This document shows positions 9,157-17,767 of a DNA stretch of 64,000 nt, piece by piece. The DNA is from Algicella marina (GTDB lineage: Bacteria > Pseudomonadota > Alphaproteobacteria > Rhodobacterales > Rhodobacteraceae). The stretch's first letter is position 1; each line of letters begins with the position of its first letter. The DNA lies in contig NZ_CP046620.1 of NCBI RefSeq assembly GCF_009931615.1, forward strand, positions 3,704,501 to 3,768,500, written 5' to 3'. Made by a program: the position numbers and the translations under genes. The notes under the pieces are model-generated. The model saw nothing but the letters and a program-made list of their open reading frames with translations. It was not told where the DNA came from and made no database searches.

Positions 9157-9762
9157 ATGCACCCTGAAACGCTTCTCACCCTCGCCGGGATCTTCGCCGC
9201 CTCCGTCTGGACGCCGGGGCCGAACAACGCCATGCTCGCCGCCTCTGGGGCCACCTTCGGTTTTCGCCGGACGGTGCCGCATCTGCTGGGCGTGGCACTG
9301 GGGTTCCCGGTGATGATCTTCTGCGTCGGTCTGGGGCTCGGCTTCGTGTTCGAGGCGTTCCCCGTTTTGAAGGACTTGCTGCGCATCATCGGCATTGCCT
9401 TGCTGCTGTGGGTGGCCTGGAAGATCGCAACCATGGCTTCCGCCAGCAGGGCGGATCGGGAGGCGCAACCATTCACTTTCCTGCAGGCCGCGGCGTTTCA
9501 GTGGGTGAACCCGAAGGCGTGGGCCATGGCGATTTCGATTGTCTCCGTCTTCGTCTCTCCGGACCACGTGCTGCTGCACTCGCTGATCGTCGCCGTTGTC
9601 TCCGCCGCGCTCGGCCTTACCTCCGCCAGCGGCTGGACGGGCTTCGGCCATGCCATGCAGCGGGTTCTGGCGAGACCGGGACGGCTGAGGGCCTTCAACC
9701 TGGTGATGGCGGGAACGATCCTGCTGGGGGTCGCCTATCTTGTCCGGGATGCGCTGATCTGA
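9157..9762 (+). CDS. LysE/RhtB family amino acid exporter
   Basis: Inner-membrane exporter of about 201 residues with six predicted membrane segments. The N-terminal TPGPNNAML loop and the central FQWVNPKAWAMA motif are hallmarks of the LysE family, which exports amino acids or related metabolites; the substrate is not predictable. I chose the ATG at 9157 (MHPETLLTL), which places the first membrane helix at the N-terminus; the frame is open further upstream, overlapping the end of cca. Confidence 0.88.
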   Translation: MHPETLLTLAGIFAASVWTPGPNNAMLAASGATFGFRRTVPHLLGVALGFPVMIFCVGLGLGFVFEAFPVLKDLLRIIGIALLLWVAWKIATMASASRADREAQPFTFLQAAAFQWVNPKAWAMAISIVSVFVSPDHVLLHSLIVAVVSAALGLTSASGWTGFGHAMQRVLARPGRLRAFNLVMAGTILLGVAYLVRDALI

Positions 9763-9841
9763 CTTCGTTGCGAACGGGCTTTGCCCGAATCGGGGTCGCG
9801 TGGCATAGTGAACAAACCATGAACAAAATGGAGATGCCGAT

Positions 9842-10219
9842 ATGGCGAGGGAAGCATTGAAGCAAACGGCGGAAACGCTGGTGGAGTATTGCCGGACGGG
9901 GCAAGAGGAGAAGGGGCTGGAGGAGCTTTACGCGCCGGATGCTGTTTCCGTCGAGCCTATGGCGATGCCCGGAACAGACAGCAGGGAGACGGAAGGCGTG
10001 GAAGGGATCAAGGGCAAGCACCTGTGGTGGAGCGAGAATTTCGAGGTGCATGGCGGTGATGTGCAGGGGCCGTATTTTCACGGCGACGACAGGTTCGCCG
10101 TGATCTTCGAGATCGACGCGACGGAGAAATCCTCCGGCAAGCGCGAGAAGATGAAGGAGGTCGGTCTTTACACCATCGACGCGGCGGGCAAGATCAGGCG
10201 CGAGGAATTCTTCTACTGA
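9842..10219 (+). CDS. NTF2/SnoaL-like fold protein
   Basis: A 125-residue soluble protein with the layout of a SnoaL/NTF2-like cone fold: an N-terminal helix with YAPDAVSVEP, a central IKGKHLWWSENFEVHG stretch and a C-terminal strand ending in REEFFY. Such proteins can be small isomerases, hydrolases or binding proteins; no catalytic dyad can be assigned here. The ggag upstream of the ATG is a fair ribosome binding site. It is followed 24 bases later by a GNAT gene. Confidence 0.7.
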   Translation: MAREALKQTAETLVEYCRTGQEEKGLEELYAPDAVSVEPMAMPGTDSRETEGVEGIKGKHLWWSENFEVHGGDVQGPYFHGDDRFAVIFEIDATEKSSGKREKMKEVGLYTIDAAGKIRREEFFY

Positions 10220-10243
10220 CAAGACCTGCCGGAAGGAACGGAA

Positions 10244-10729
10244 ATGATGGTGTTCACGATCCGGCATGCGGAGGGCACCGGCGATCTTGCGCGGATCGCC
10301 GGGCTTTTTACGGCCTATGCGCAATGGCTGGAGCGCGAGCATGGCCTCTCGCTCTGTTTTCAGGGATTCGAAGAGGAAGTCGCGGGCCTGCCCGGCAGGT
10401 ATGCACCGCCGGGCGGTGTGTTGCTGCTGGCAGAAGGGCCGGATGGCGATGCCTGGGGCTGCATCGGTGTGCGACCGCTGGATGGCGACATCTGCGAGGT
10501 GAAGCGGCTCTATGTCCTGCCAGAGGCGCGGGGCCACGCCCTGGGCAAGGCACTGGTGGCGGCGATTCTGGAGGCCGCGCGCGGGTTGGGCTATCGGCGG
10601 GCCGTGCTGGACACGGCGCCGTTCATGGCGGGGGCCCAGCGCATATACGAGGCCTTCGGCTTCACCGACATTCCGGCCTATTACGAGAACCCGCTTCCGG
10701 GCGTCCGCTACATGGCCGCGCAGCTCTGA
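10244..10729 (+). CDS. GNAT family N-acetyltransferase
   Basis: A 161-residue acyltransferase of the GNAT superfamily. The acetyl-CoA pyrophosphate loop is seen as EARGHALGKAL after the beta strand KRLYVLP, and YEAFGFTD near the C-terminus is the usual motif B. The substrate is unknown. A strong ggaagga ribosome binding site precedes tandem ATGs at 10244 and 10247. The stop lies 3 bases from the convergent hemF stop. Confidence 0.85.
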   Translation: MMVFTIRHAEGTGDLARIAGLFTAYAQWLEREHGLSLCFQGFEEEVAGLPGRYAPPGGVLLLAEGPDGDAWGCIGVRPLDGDICEVKRLYVLPEARGHALGKALVAAILEAARGLGYRRAVLDTAPFMAGAQRIYEAFGFTDIPAYYENPLPGVRYMAAQL

Positions 10730-10732
10730 CCT

Positions 10733-11632
10733 TCAGGGCCATTTGGCCACCGGTGGCAGCGACATCAGCACCGCCTCGGGGTTGTGGCCCGTTTGCAGCC
10801 CAAACTGGGTGCCGCGGTCGTAGACAAGATTGAACTCGGCGTAACGACCGCGTTTCACCAACTGGATTTCACGTTCCGCATCCGTCCAGTCGCGGCGCAT
10901 GTGCCTGTCCACCAGCGGCACGAAGGCGTCGATGAAGGCGCGGCCAACATCCTGGGTAAAGGCGAAATCCGCTTCCCAGTCGCCGGTGCAGAGATCATCG
11001 TAAAAGATGCCGCCGACGCCGCGCGGTTCGTTCCAGTGACGGATCAGGAAATACTCGTCCGCCCAGGCTTTGAAGCGGGGATAATAGTCGGCGTCATGCC
11101 GGTCGCACGCGGACTTCAGCACGCCGTGGAAATGCGCGGTATCGTCCTCGTTTTCGATCATCGGGTTCAGATCGGCGCCGCCGCCGAACCACCATGCGCC
11201 GGGCGTCCAGAACATCCGAGTATTCATGTGCACGGCCGGGGTGTGTGGGCTTTGCATGTGGGCGACGAGGCTTATGCCGGCGGCCCAGAAGCGCGGGTCG
11301 TCGGCGAGACCGGGAATTTCCTTGCGTGCCGTCAGGCTGCGTTGCGCCTGCTCCGCCAGTTTGCCGTGGACGGTGGAAATGTTGACGCCGACCTTCTCGA
11401 ACACCCGGCCACCGCGCATCACGGACATGACACCGCCGCCCGCATCCTCCCCCTCGGCGCCGGTGCGCCTGGTTTCCTTGCGCTCGAATCGTCCGGCTGG
11501 CAGGTCGGAAAACGGCCCCGCGTCCTGTGCGTCCTCAAGGCCTTCAAAGGCAGCGCAGATCTGGTTGCGGATGTCCGCGAACCACGCGGAAGCGCTGGCT
11601 TTGCGGGCATCGAATGGGTCGTGAGCAGTCAT
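10733..11632 (-). CDS. hemF: Oxygen-dependent coproporphyrinogen III oxidase
   Basis: Oxidative decarboxylation of coproporphyrinogen III to protoporphyrinogen IX using O2, in heme synthesis. The product has 299 residues. Family signatures include HMNTRMF, WWFGGGADLNP, the DRGTQFGLQTG stretch and the ending ESLMSLPP-like EAVLMSLPPVAKW. The start ATG at 11632-11630 is preceded by an aggaa ribosome binding site; the frame is open upstream. An FNR-like palindrome lies about 85 bases upstream. Confidence 0.96.
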   Translation of the reverse strand: MTAHDPFDARKASASAWFADIRNQICAAFEGLEDAQDAGPFSDLPAGRFERKETRRTGAEGEDAGGGVMSVMRGGRVFEKVGVNISTVHGKLAEQAQRSLTARKEIPGLADDPRFWAAGISLVAHMQSPHTPAVHMNTRMFWTPGAWWFGGGADLNPMIENEDDTAHFHGVLKSACDRHDADYYPRFKAWADEYFLIRHWNEPRGVGGIFYDDLCTGDWEADFAFTQDVGRAFIDAFVPLVDRHMRRDWTDAEREIQLVKRGRYAEFNLVYDRGTQFGLQTGHNPEAVLMSLPPVAKWP

Positions 11633-11709
11633 GGCGATTCCTGTTTTTTCAGCTTTGCGCCGCCGTTGCGGGGCGTAGTGCCACATAAAAGGCTGACAAC
11701 AAACCCGCT

Positions 11710-11723
11710 TTGATGTATGTCAA
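11710..11723 (-). promoter_or_regulatory. FNR/FnrL-like box in the hemF promoter region
   Basis: TTGAT-gtat-GTCAA differs from the TTGAT-N4-ATCAA consensus of FNR/FnrL at one base. If its centre were at -41.5 for hemF, the -10 element would fall around 11685-11690, where the minus strand reads TTTTAT, and the 5' untranslated region would be roughly 43 bases. That geometry fits class II activation of hemF. It also lies just upstream of the divergent leader ORF, so a role there is possible. Known from the family: FnrL controls heme genes in Rhodobacter. Binding here is inferred. Confidence 0.5.
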
Positions 11724-11752
11724 TCGCGACTCATGCAAAAGGAGGGTCGTCA

Positions 11753-11788
11753 ATGATGCTACCGGGGATTTTCTACACCAACCGCTGA
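11753..11788 (+). CDS. Putative 11-residue leader peptide
   Basis: A strong Shine-Dalgarno sequence (aaaaggaggg) stands in front of tandem ATG codons, and the frame reads MMLPGIFYTNR before TGA. Two mutually exclusive hairpins begin one base after the stop. This is the layout of a transcription-attenuation leader, but the peptide has no run of a single amino acid that would name a sensed amino acid. It is too short to judge by codon use; translation is inferred from the ribosome binding site only. Confidence 0.4.
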   Translation: MMLPGIFYTNR

Positions 11789-11789
11789 C

Positions 11790-11830
11790 GGCGGGCCCCG
11801 GTAAGGCCTGCCCACAGGGCGGCCGTTCTT
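11790..11830 (+). promoter_or_regulatory. Attenuator-like pair of alternative hairpins
   Basis: Hairpin A pairs ggcgggcc (11790-11797) with ggcctgcc (11805-11812), 8 bp including one G-U, around a 7-base loop. Hairpin B pairs ggcc-gccc (11805-11808 and 11810-11813) with gggcggcc (11817-11824), one bulged T and an ACA loop, then gttctt. The two share 11805-11812, so only one can form. B followed by a T-rich run resembles an intrinsic terminator, A an antiterminator. The placement just after a leader ORF and ahead of a 94-codon ORF and four ABC genes suggests conditional read-through. Confidence 0.45.
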
Positions 11831-11870
11831 CATTCGACAATCCGAACCTTTCGCCCCGCAGGAGGGGACC

Positions 11871-12155
11871 ATGAGCGATTTACACACATATTTGCAATCC
11901 GAGTTCCGGGATCTGTCTGCGAACCGTCTTGGCCATCATGCCGACATGGCGGGCGCAGAACGTTTCGCGCTGGCCAGCTATTTGCGTCAATCCGGAGAGT
12001 TCGGACCCCGCGTGCCGGTCAATCCCGCGCATTATCTGCGGGCGCTGTCTACCGACGCGCCGGCGCGGGCGCCACGAAGCTCCGGCTTCGCGTTCCCCTT
12101 GCGCCTATCCTTCCGCCTGCCGCGGTTTGGTCTGCGCATTCCCCAAAAGATCTGA
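11871..12155 (+). CDS. Hypothetical small basic protein upstream of the ABC array
   Basis: A 94-residue ORF of no family I recognise. It has a very good ribosome binding site (aggagggg, 6-bp spacing). The N-terminal half is polar and helical (YLQSEFRDLSANRLG, AERFALASYLRQ), and the C-terminal 30 residues are rich in Pro, Arg, Leu and Phe (FPLRLSFRLPRFGLRIP) without a clear membrane span. It ends 63 bases before the first exporter gene, so it probably shares the transcript and could be an accessory or regulatory factor; that is inference from position. Confidence 0.55.
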   Translation: MSDLHTYLQSEFRDLSANRLGHHADMAGAERFALASYLRQSGEFGPRVPVNPAHYLRALSTDAPARAPRSSGFAFPLRLSFRLPRFGLRIPQKI

Positions 12156-12218
12156 CCAGCATGGCGACGCCGGGTCGCCATGCTGAAACCCTGAAACACA
12201 AATACAAGGGCTGGACCG

Positions 12219-14057
12219 ATGTACCGGCGTTTTGAACGACTCGTTGATTCCTTTGCGCCTTTCGATGAAAAGACGCCCCCCGCAAACCTGTTCGCCTATT
12301 ACCGCACACAATGGAGCAGTTTCGGCCGTTTCGTGCCCTACATGGCTGCCACGGGTGCTGCCGTGGCCATCATGGAGAGCGGCCTTCTGTTCTACTCCGG
12401 CAGGCTGATCGACCTGATGGCCAATGCCGGGCCCGGAGCCTTCCTCGGCCTGCACATGCTGGAACTGGCGCTGGTTGCCAGCTTCGTGATCCTCGCGCGG
12501 CCGTTGCTTATCGGCCTGCATCACCTGTTCCTGGAGCAGATGCTCTCGGGCAACCTGATGGACCAGGCGCGCTGGCGGGCGCACAAGCACATGCTCGGCC
12601 AGAGTATGGGATACTTCCAGAACGATTTCGCGGGGCGGCTTTCCAACCGCGTGATGCAACTCGGCTCGGCGGTGGAAGACACCACCTACATGTTCTTCGA
12701 GGCGGTCTGGTTCGCCAGCGCCTACGTGATCGGCGCGATCATCGTGGTCACCGGGATCGACTGGCGCATTTCGCTGCCGCTAGTGATCTGGGTTGTCGTG
12801 TTCTGCGCCTATACTCACCGCATCGCCAAGCGGGTGGCGGTGGCGTCGGAGAAATGGTCGGACGCGCGCAGCCTTGTCTCCGGGCGCGTCGTCGATGCCT
12901 ATGCCAATATCGAAACGGTGAAACTGTTCGCCCACGGTGCGCGAGAGGAAGCCTATGCGCGCTCCTCGATGAAGCGGCACCAACTGCGGTTCCAGCGATT
13001 CCTGCGGCTGATGACGGAACTGCAATTGGGCCTGAACGTCATCAACGGCATCCTGCTGGTGGGCATGATGGTGCCTGCCATCTGGTTGTGGACGGCGGGT
13101 ACGGTCACGATCGGCGAGGTGGCGGTGGCATCGGCGCTGGCGATCCGGCTGAACGGGATGTCCGGCTGGATCATGTGGGTCGTCATCCGCCTGTTCGAAC
13201 AGGCCGGTGTGGTGCGCGAAGGGCTGCGCTCCGTCTCCGTGCCCCATGCGGTGACCGACAGGGCGCAAGCTGGAGAGTTGAAGGTTACCGCCGGTGAAAT
13301 CCGCTTCGACGGGCTGACCCATCACTATGGCAAGGACACCGGCGGCCTAACGGATGTGAACCTGACAATCCCGGCCGGCCAGAAGGTCGGGCTCGTCGGT
13401 CGATCCGGCGCCGGCAAATCGAGCCTCGTCAACCTGCTGCTGCGGTTCCGCGACGTGGAGCAGGGCCGCATCCTGATCGACGGTCAGGATGTCGGGGCGG
13501 TGACGCAGGACAGCTTGCGGCAGGCGATCGGGATGGTGACGCAGGACAGTTCGCTGCTCCACCGCTCCGTTCGCGCCAACATACTCTATGGCAAGCCGGA
13601 GGCGACAGAGGCGGAAATGGTGGAAGCGGCGGAACGGGCCGAGGCACACCGGTTCATTCAGGACCTCGAGGATCCGAAGGGTCGGCGCGGCTACAACGCC
13701 TTCGTGGGCGAGCGCGGCGTCAAGCTGTCAGGCGGCCAGCGCCAGCGCATCGCGCTTGCGCGGGTGATCCTGAAGGACGCGCCGATCCTGATCCTCGACG
13801 AGGCGACGAGTGCGCTGGACAGCGAGGTGGAGGCCGCGATCCAAGAGACACTCTACGGCGTGATGGAGGGCAAGACGGTGATCGCCATCGCCCACCGCCT
13901 CTCCACCATCGCCCAGATGGACCGGATCATCGTGCTTGATCACGGGCGCGTGGTCGAGGACGGCAGCCACGAGGATCTGCTGTCCTCCGGCGGACTGTAT
14001 GCCGGGCTCTGGGCGCGGCAGTCCGGCGGCTTCCTCGGCATCGAGGCGGCAGAATGA
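12219..14057 (+). CDS. Half-size ABC exporter 1 of 4 (membrane plus ATPase domains fused)
   Basis: Type IV (MsbA/Sav1866-like) exporter subunit, 612 residues: a six-helix membrane domain over about residues 30-330 and a nucleotide-binding domain after about 345. Walker A is GRSGAGKSS near residue 394, the signature KLSGGQRQR near 502, Walker B ILILDEAT with its catalytic Glu near 527, and the switch His in AIAHRLST. All catalytic residues are present. The QDSSLLHRS and EAAIQ segments match exporter 2 better than 3 or 4, so 1 and 2 look like partners of one heterodimer. Substrate unknown; lipids, peptides or drugs are all possible. Confidence 0.9.
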   Translation: MYRRFERLVDSFAPFDEKTPPANLFAYYRTQWSSFGRFVPYMAATGAAVAIMESGLLFYSGRLIDLMANAGPGAFLGLHMLELALVASFVILARPLLIGLHHLFLEQMLSGNLMDQARWRAHKHMLGQSMGYFQNDFAGRLSNRVMQLGSAVEDTTYMFFEAVWFASAYVIGAIIVVTGIDWRISLPLVIWVVVFCAYTHRIAKRVAVASEKWSDARSLVSGRVVDAYANIETVKLFAHGAREEAYARSSMKRHQLRFQRFLRLMTELQLGLNVINGILLVGMMVPAIWLWTAGTVTIGEVAVASALAIRLNGMSGWIMWVVIRLFEQAGVVREGLRSVSVPHAVTDRAQAGELKVTAGEIRFDGLTHHYGKDTGGLTDVNLTIPAGQKVGLVGRSGAGKSSLVNLLLRFRDVEQGRILIDGQDVGAVTQDSLRQAIGMVTQDSSLLHRSVRANILYGKPEATEAEMVEAAERAEAHRFIQDLEDPKGRRGYNAFVGERGVKLSGGQRQRIALARVILKDAPILILDEATSALDSEVEAAIQETLYGVMEGKTVIAIAHRLSTIAQMDRIIVLDHGRVVEDGSHEDLLSSGGLYAGLWARQSGGFLGIEAAE

Positions 14058-15913
14058 AGATGCGAGGCGGCCTGCGCCGCCTCGCAACGCCGTTCGAAAC
14101 CCTCGCCGATCCGTTCGCGCCGGTGGAACGGCCATCCGACAGGGTCTGGCCGTTCCTGCGCTCATTGCTTGTGGCCATGCGCTGTCCGATTCTGCTCGCG
14201 CTTGGCCTCTCCGTCATTGCCGGCGGTATCGAGGTGTTCCTGATCGCCTACGCAGGGCGGTTGATCGATGTGCTGGCCACGGCAGACCGCGCGACGCTCT
14301 GGCAGGTTCATGGCTGGCACCTGATCGCCGTGGTGCTGGTGCTGCTGGTAGTCCGGCCGGTGTTTCACTTCGCGCGGGAAGCGACGAACGACCTCGGCCT
14401 GCGCCCCAACCTGGATGTGATGGCCCGCTGGCGGGCTTGGGCCCATGTCTCCCGCCAGTCGGTCGGCTGGTTTCAGGATGATCTGGCGGGGCGCACCGCA
14501 ACACGGGTGATGGAAACCGGCGGGGCGGCGACGGTGGCAATCTATCGGGCCGTGAACACGATCGTTTACGTGGTCATCTACGTTGTCGGTATCCTGATCC
14601 TGATGGCCGCCGCCGACTTGCGCCTCGCAATGCCGATCCTGCTTTGGACATCGCTCTACATCTGCATGACGATACTGGTCGTGCCGAAGATGGAGGCGAC
14701 GACCGAGCGCCATCAGGAGGCGCGTTCGGCGCTCAACGGGTTGATGGTCGATGTGTTCGGCAATATCGGCACGGTCGCGCTGTTCGCCGACAGCAAGGCA
14801 CGGGAGCGGGAGGCGCGGACGCTGTTCGAGGGCTTGCGACAGCGGTTCTATGCGGTGCAGCGGGTGGAGGTCGGTCTCAACGTCGCGATCACGGTACTGG
14901 AAGGGGTGATGCTGGTGGGGCTGGTCGGCTACGGAGTCTGGCTGTGGCAGCAGGGCGCCGCCACACTGGGCTTGGTGGCGGCGGCGCTGGCGCTGGGCTT
15001 CAAGATCACCTCGATGGCCGAATGGTTGCTCGATGCGGTGGCCGACATCTTCGCCAGCACCGGTGCGTTGCGCGAGGCACTGAAGACAGTCGGGCAGCCG
15101 CTGGCGATCACCGATGCCGCTGATGCCCGCCCGCTGCGGGTGAGCGGCGGTGCGATCTCGCTGCAGGGCCTCCACCACCGCTACGGCAAAGAACGCGGCG
15201 GGCTGGATGGCGTTTCGCTGGAGATACGGGCCGGCGAGAAGGTCGGATTGGTCGGCCCTTCGGGCGCGGGCAAATCGACGCTAGCTAACCTGATCCTGCG
15301 CTTTTTCGAGCTGGAAACGGGGCGGATTGCCATCGACGGGCAGGACCTTCGCAAAGTCACGCAGGAGAGCCTGCACGCCAATATCGCCATGGTCGCCCAG
15401 GACAGTGCACTGCTCAACCGGTCGCTGCGCGACAACATCACCCTGGGGCGCGACGTTTCGGAGGAGGCGATCCGAAGGGCAGCACGGTTGGCGGAAGCCG
15501 AAAATTTCATCCCCGATCTGCAAGACAAGGCGGGGCGGCGCGGCTATGATGCCCATGTCGGCGAGCGGGGCGTCAAACTTTCCGGCGGGCAGCGACAAAG
15601 AATTGCGATTGCACGTGTCATCCTGAAAGATGCCCCTATCTTGATACTGGACGAAGCCACCTCCGCCCTCGACAGCGAGGTCGAGGCAGCCATTCAGAAA
15701 ACGCTGTTCCGGCTGATGGAGGGCAAGACGGTGCTGGCCATTGCCCACCGGTTGTCAACCATCGCGGCGATGGACAGGATCGTGGTGATGGAAGCGGGCC
15801 GGATCGTGGAGCAAGGCACCCACGATGCGCTGCTGGCCGCCGGTGGGTTATACGCCCGGCTGTGGGCGCGGCAATCGGGCGGGTTCATCGGTGCGGAAGA
15901 CGGGCAGGCATAA
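14054..15913 (+). CDS. Half-size ABC exporter 2 of 4
   Basis: Fused membrane and ATPase subunit of 619 residues, with the ATG overlapping the previous stop (ATGA), which implies coupled translation and fits a heterodimer with exporter 1. Walker A is GPSGAGKSTL near residue 401, then KLSGGQRQRIAIAR, ILILDEATSALDSE and AIAHRLST, so the ATPase site is intact. The pre-signature QDSALLNRSLRDNI and DSEVEAAIQ agree with exporter 1. The C-terminus keeps the GGLYARLWARQSGGF tail common to all four proteins. Confidence 0.9.
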   Translation: MKMRGGLRRLATPFETLADPFAPVERPSDRVWPFLRSLLVAMRCPILLALGLSVIAGGIEVFLIAYAGRLIDVLATADRATLWQVHGWHLIAVVLVLLVVRPVFHFAREATNDLGLRPNLDVMARWRAWAHVSRQSVGWFQDDLAGRTATRVMETGGAATVAIYRAVNTIVYVVIYVVGILILMAAADLRLAMPILLWTSLYICMTILVVPKMEATTERHQEARSALNGLMVDVFGNIGTVALFADSKAREREARTLFEGLRQRFYAVQRVEVGLNVAITVLEGVMLVGLVGYGVWLWQQGAATLGLVAAALALGFKITSMAEWLLDAVADIFASTGALREALKTVGQPLAITDAADARPLRVSGGAISLQGLHHRYGKERGGLDGVSLEIRAGEKVGLVGPSGAGKSTLANLILRFFELETGRIAIDGQDLRKVTQESLHANIAMVAQDSALLNRSLRDNITLGRDVSEEAIRRAARLAEAENFIPDLQDKAGRRGYDAHVGERGVKLSGGQRQRIAIARVILKDAPILILDEATSALDSEVEAAIQKTLFRLMEGKTVLAIAHRLSTIAAMDRIVVMEAGRIVEQGTHDALLAAGGLYARLWARQSGGFIGAEDGQA

Positions 15914-15931
15914 GAAAAGGGACGACGGCAG

Positions 15932-17767
15932 GTGTTGAACAAGATCGCGGACATGGTCGATGCATTTCGCCATGCGGACGGCCCCGCGCCGCGCAGGCTC
16001 GGCCCGTTCATGCGCTGGTGCCTGTCGGGGGCGTTTCCGGCCATCTTCGTGGCGCTGGCACTGTCGGTGATCGTCGGGCTGATGGAACTGGCGGCTGCGT
16101 GGTTTGTCGGCTGGGCCATCGATTCCGCGCAGGCGACCGGCCCGGATTTCCTGTCGACGCAGGTTGCTGCCCTGATAGCCATCGGTGTTTTCCTGGCCTT
16201 CCTCCGCCCGGCCGTCATGGCGCTGAACGCGGCCATGACCTCGTTGGCGCTCGGCCCCAACCTTTACCCGCTGATCCTGACCCGCCTGAACCGGCACACG
16301 ATCGGCCAGGCGATGAAGTTCTTCGATGACGATTTCGCGGGCCGGATTGCCCAGAAATCGCAGCAGACGGCGCGGGCGCTGACGGATGTGGTGGTCGAAA
16401 CCTGCAACATCTTCGGCTTCGCCATCGCCTCCACCACCGGCGCGATGGTGCTTATGGGCAGCGTCAATGTGGAATTGGCAGTCGTGCTGATTGTCTGGCT
16501 GGCACTCTATATCCTGTTGATCCGCTGGTACCTGCCGCGCATCCGCGTCCGGTCCCGCGCGCGGGCCTCGGCGCGGGCGATGGTGACGGGCCAGATCGTC
16601 GACACGGTCACCAACATCGCCACGGTCAAACTGTTCAGCCACGGCGATCACGAGGACCGGGCCGCCATTGACGCACTCGGCAAGTTTCGCGGTGCCTCCC
16701 TCGGGTTCGGCCGGCTGGTCGTCGGCTTCAGGCTGACGCTGTTCACGCTGGCCGGACTGCTGCCGGTGGTGCTGATCGGCCTGACCCTTCACTACTGGTC
16801 CGTCGGCACCGCGACAGCCGGGGATATCGCCATGGCGGGGCTGATTTCCATGCGTCTCGCCCAGATGTCCGGCTGGGTGTCGTTCACAGCGCTCGGTATC
16901 TTCGCCAACATCGGCGAGATCGAGGACGGGATGCGGACCCTGTCGCCGCCGCATGCGATCCAGGATAAGCCGGGGGCTGTCTGGCCTGCGCCGCAGGATG
17001 CCGGAATTCGCTTCGAGGGCATCAATTTCGGGTACGGCCGGGAGGGCTCGGCGGCGCTGGCGGATTTCAACCTGTCGATCAGGCCGGGCGAGAAGGTCGC
17101 GCTCGTCGGCCAGTCCGGCGCCGGCAAGACCACGGTCGTATCGTTGCTGTTGCGGCTCTACGAGATCGAGGAGGGACGCATCCTTCTGGGTGACAATGAC
17201 ATTCGCGATATCGCCCAGGACGGCCTGCGCAAGCAGATCAGCGTCGTCCGGCAGGAAACCGCTATGTTCAATCGCTCCGCCCGCGAGAACATCCGCTATG
17301 GTCGGATCGAGGCGACTGATGCGGAAGTTGTCGAGGCAGCAAGACGCGCCAGTGCCGACGATTTCATCCACGAGCTGCGCGACCTGCACAAGCGGGAGGG
17401 ATACGACGCCCATCTCGGGGAGCGCGGGGTAAAGCTGTCCGGCGGCCAGCGACAGCGTATTGCCCTCGCCCGTGCCATCCTGAAAGACGCACCCGTGCTG
17501 GTACTGGACGAGGCGACCAGTGCGCTGGACAGCGAGGTCGAAGCGGAAATCCAGACGGCCTTGCACGAGGTGATGGAAGGCAAGACCGTTGTCGCCATTG
17601 CCCACCGCCTTTCGACCATCGCGGAGATGGACCGGATCGTGGTGATGGATCAGGGCCGGATCGTCGAGGAGGGCACACACGAAGACCTGCTTTCCAGGGG
17701 CGGCCTGTATGCCCGGTTCTGGCGGCGCCAGTCCGGCGGGTTCCTCGACCTCAAGGCGGCTGAGTAG
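15932..17767 (+). CDS. Half-size ABC exporter 3 of 4
   Basis: Fused subunit of 611 residues. Walker A GQSGAGKTTV near residue 393, KLSGGQRQRIALAR, VLVLDEATSALDSE and AIAHRLST are intact. RQETAMFNRSARENIRYGR and SEVEAEIQT separate it from exporters 1 and 2 and match exporter 4. I take the GTG at 15932, 18 bases after exporter 2; TTG at 15935 and ATG at 15953 are alternatives. The membrane domain spans about residues 30-320. Confidence 0.88.
   Translation: MLNKIADMVDAFRHADGPAPRRLGPFMRWCLSGAFPAIFVALALSVIVGLMELAAAWFVGWAIDSAQATGPDFLSTQVAALIAIGVFLAFLRPAVMALNAAMTSLALGPNLYPLILTRLNRHTIGQAMKFFDDDFAGRIAQKSQQTARALTDVVVETCNIFGFAIASTTGAMVLMGSVNVELAVVLIVWLALYILLIRWYLPRIRVRSRARASARAMVTGQIVDTVTNIATVKLFSHGDHEDRAAIDALGKFRGASLGFGRLVVGFRLTLFTLAGLLPVVLIGLTLHYWSVGTATAGDIAMAGLISMRLAQMSGWVSFTALGIFANIGEIEDGMRTLSPPHAIQDKPGAVWPAPQDAGIRFEGINFGYGREGSAALADFNLSIRPGEKVALVGQSGAGKTTVVSLLLRLYEIEEGRILLGDNDIRDIAQDGLRKQISVVRQETAMFNRSARENIRYGRIEATDAEVVEAARRASADDFIHELRDLHKREGYDAHLGERGVKLSGGQRQRIALARAILKDAPVLVLDEATSALDSEVEAEIQTALHEVMEGKTVVAIAHRLSTIAEMDRIVVMDQGRIVEEGTHEDLLSRGGLYARFWRRQSGGFLDLKAAE

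Noticed and set aside
7974-9476. 500-codon minus-strand frame over cca
   Set aside because: The plus-strand cca motifs are complete; this is a shadow.
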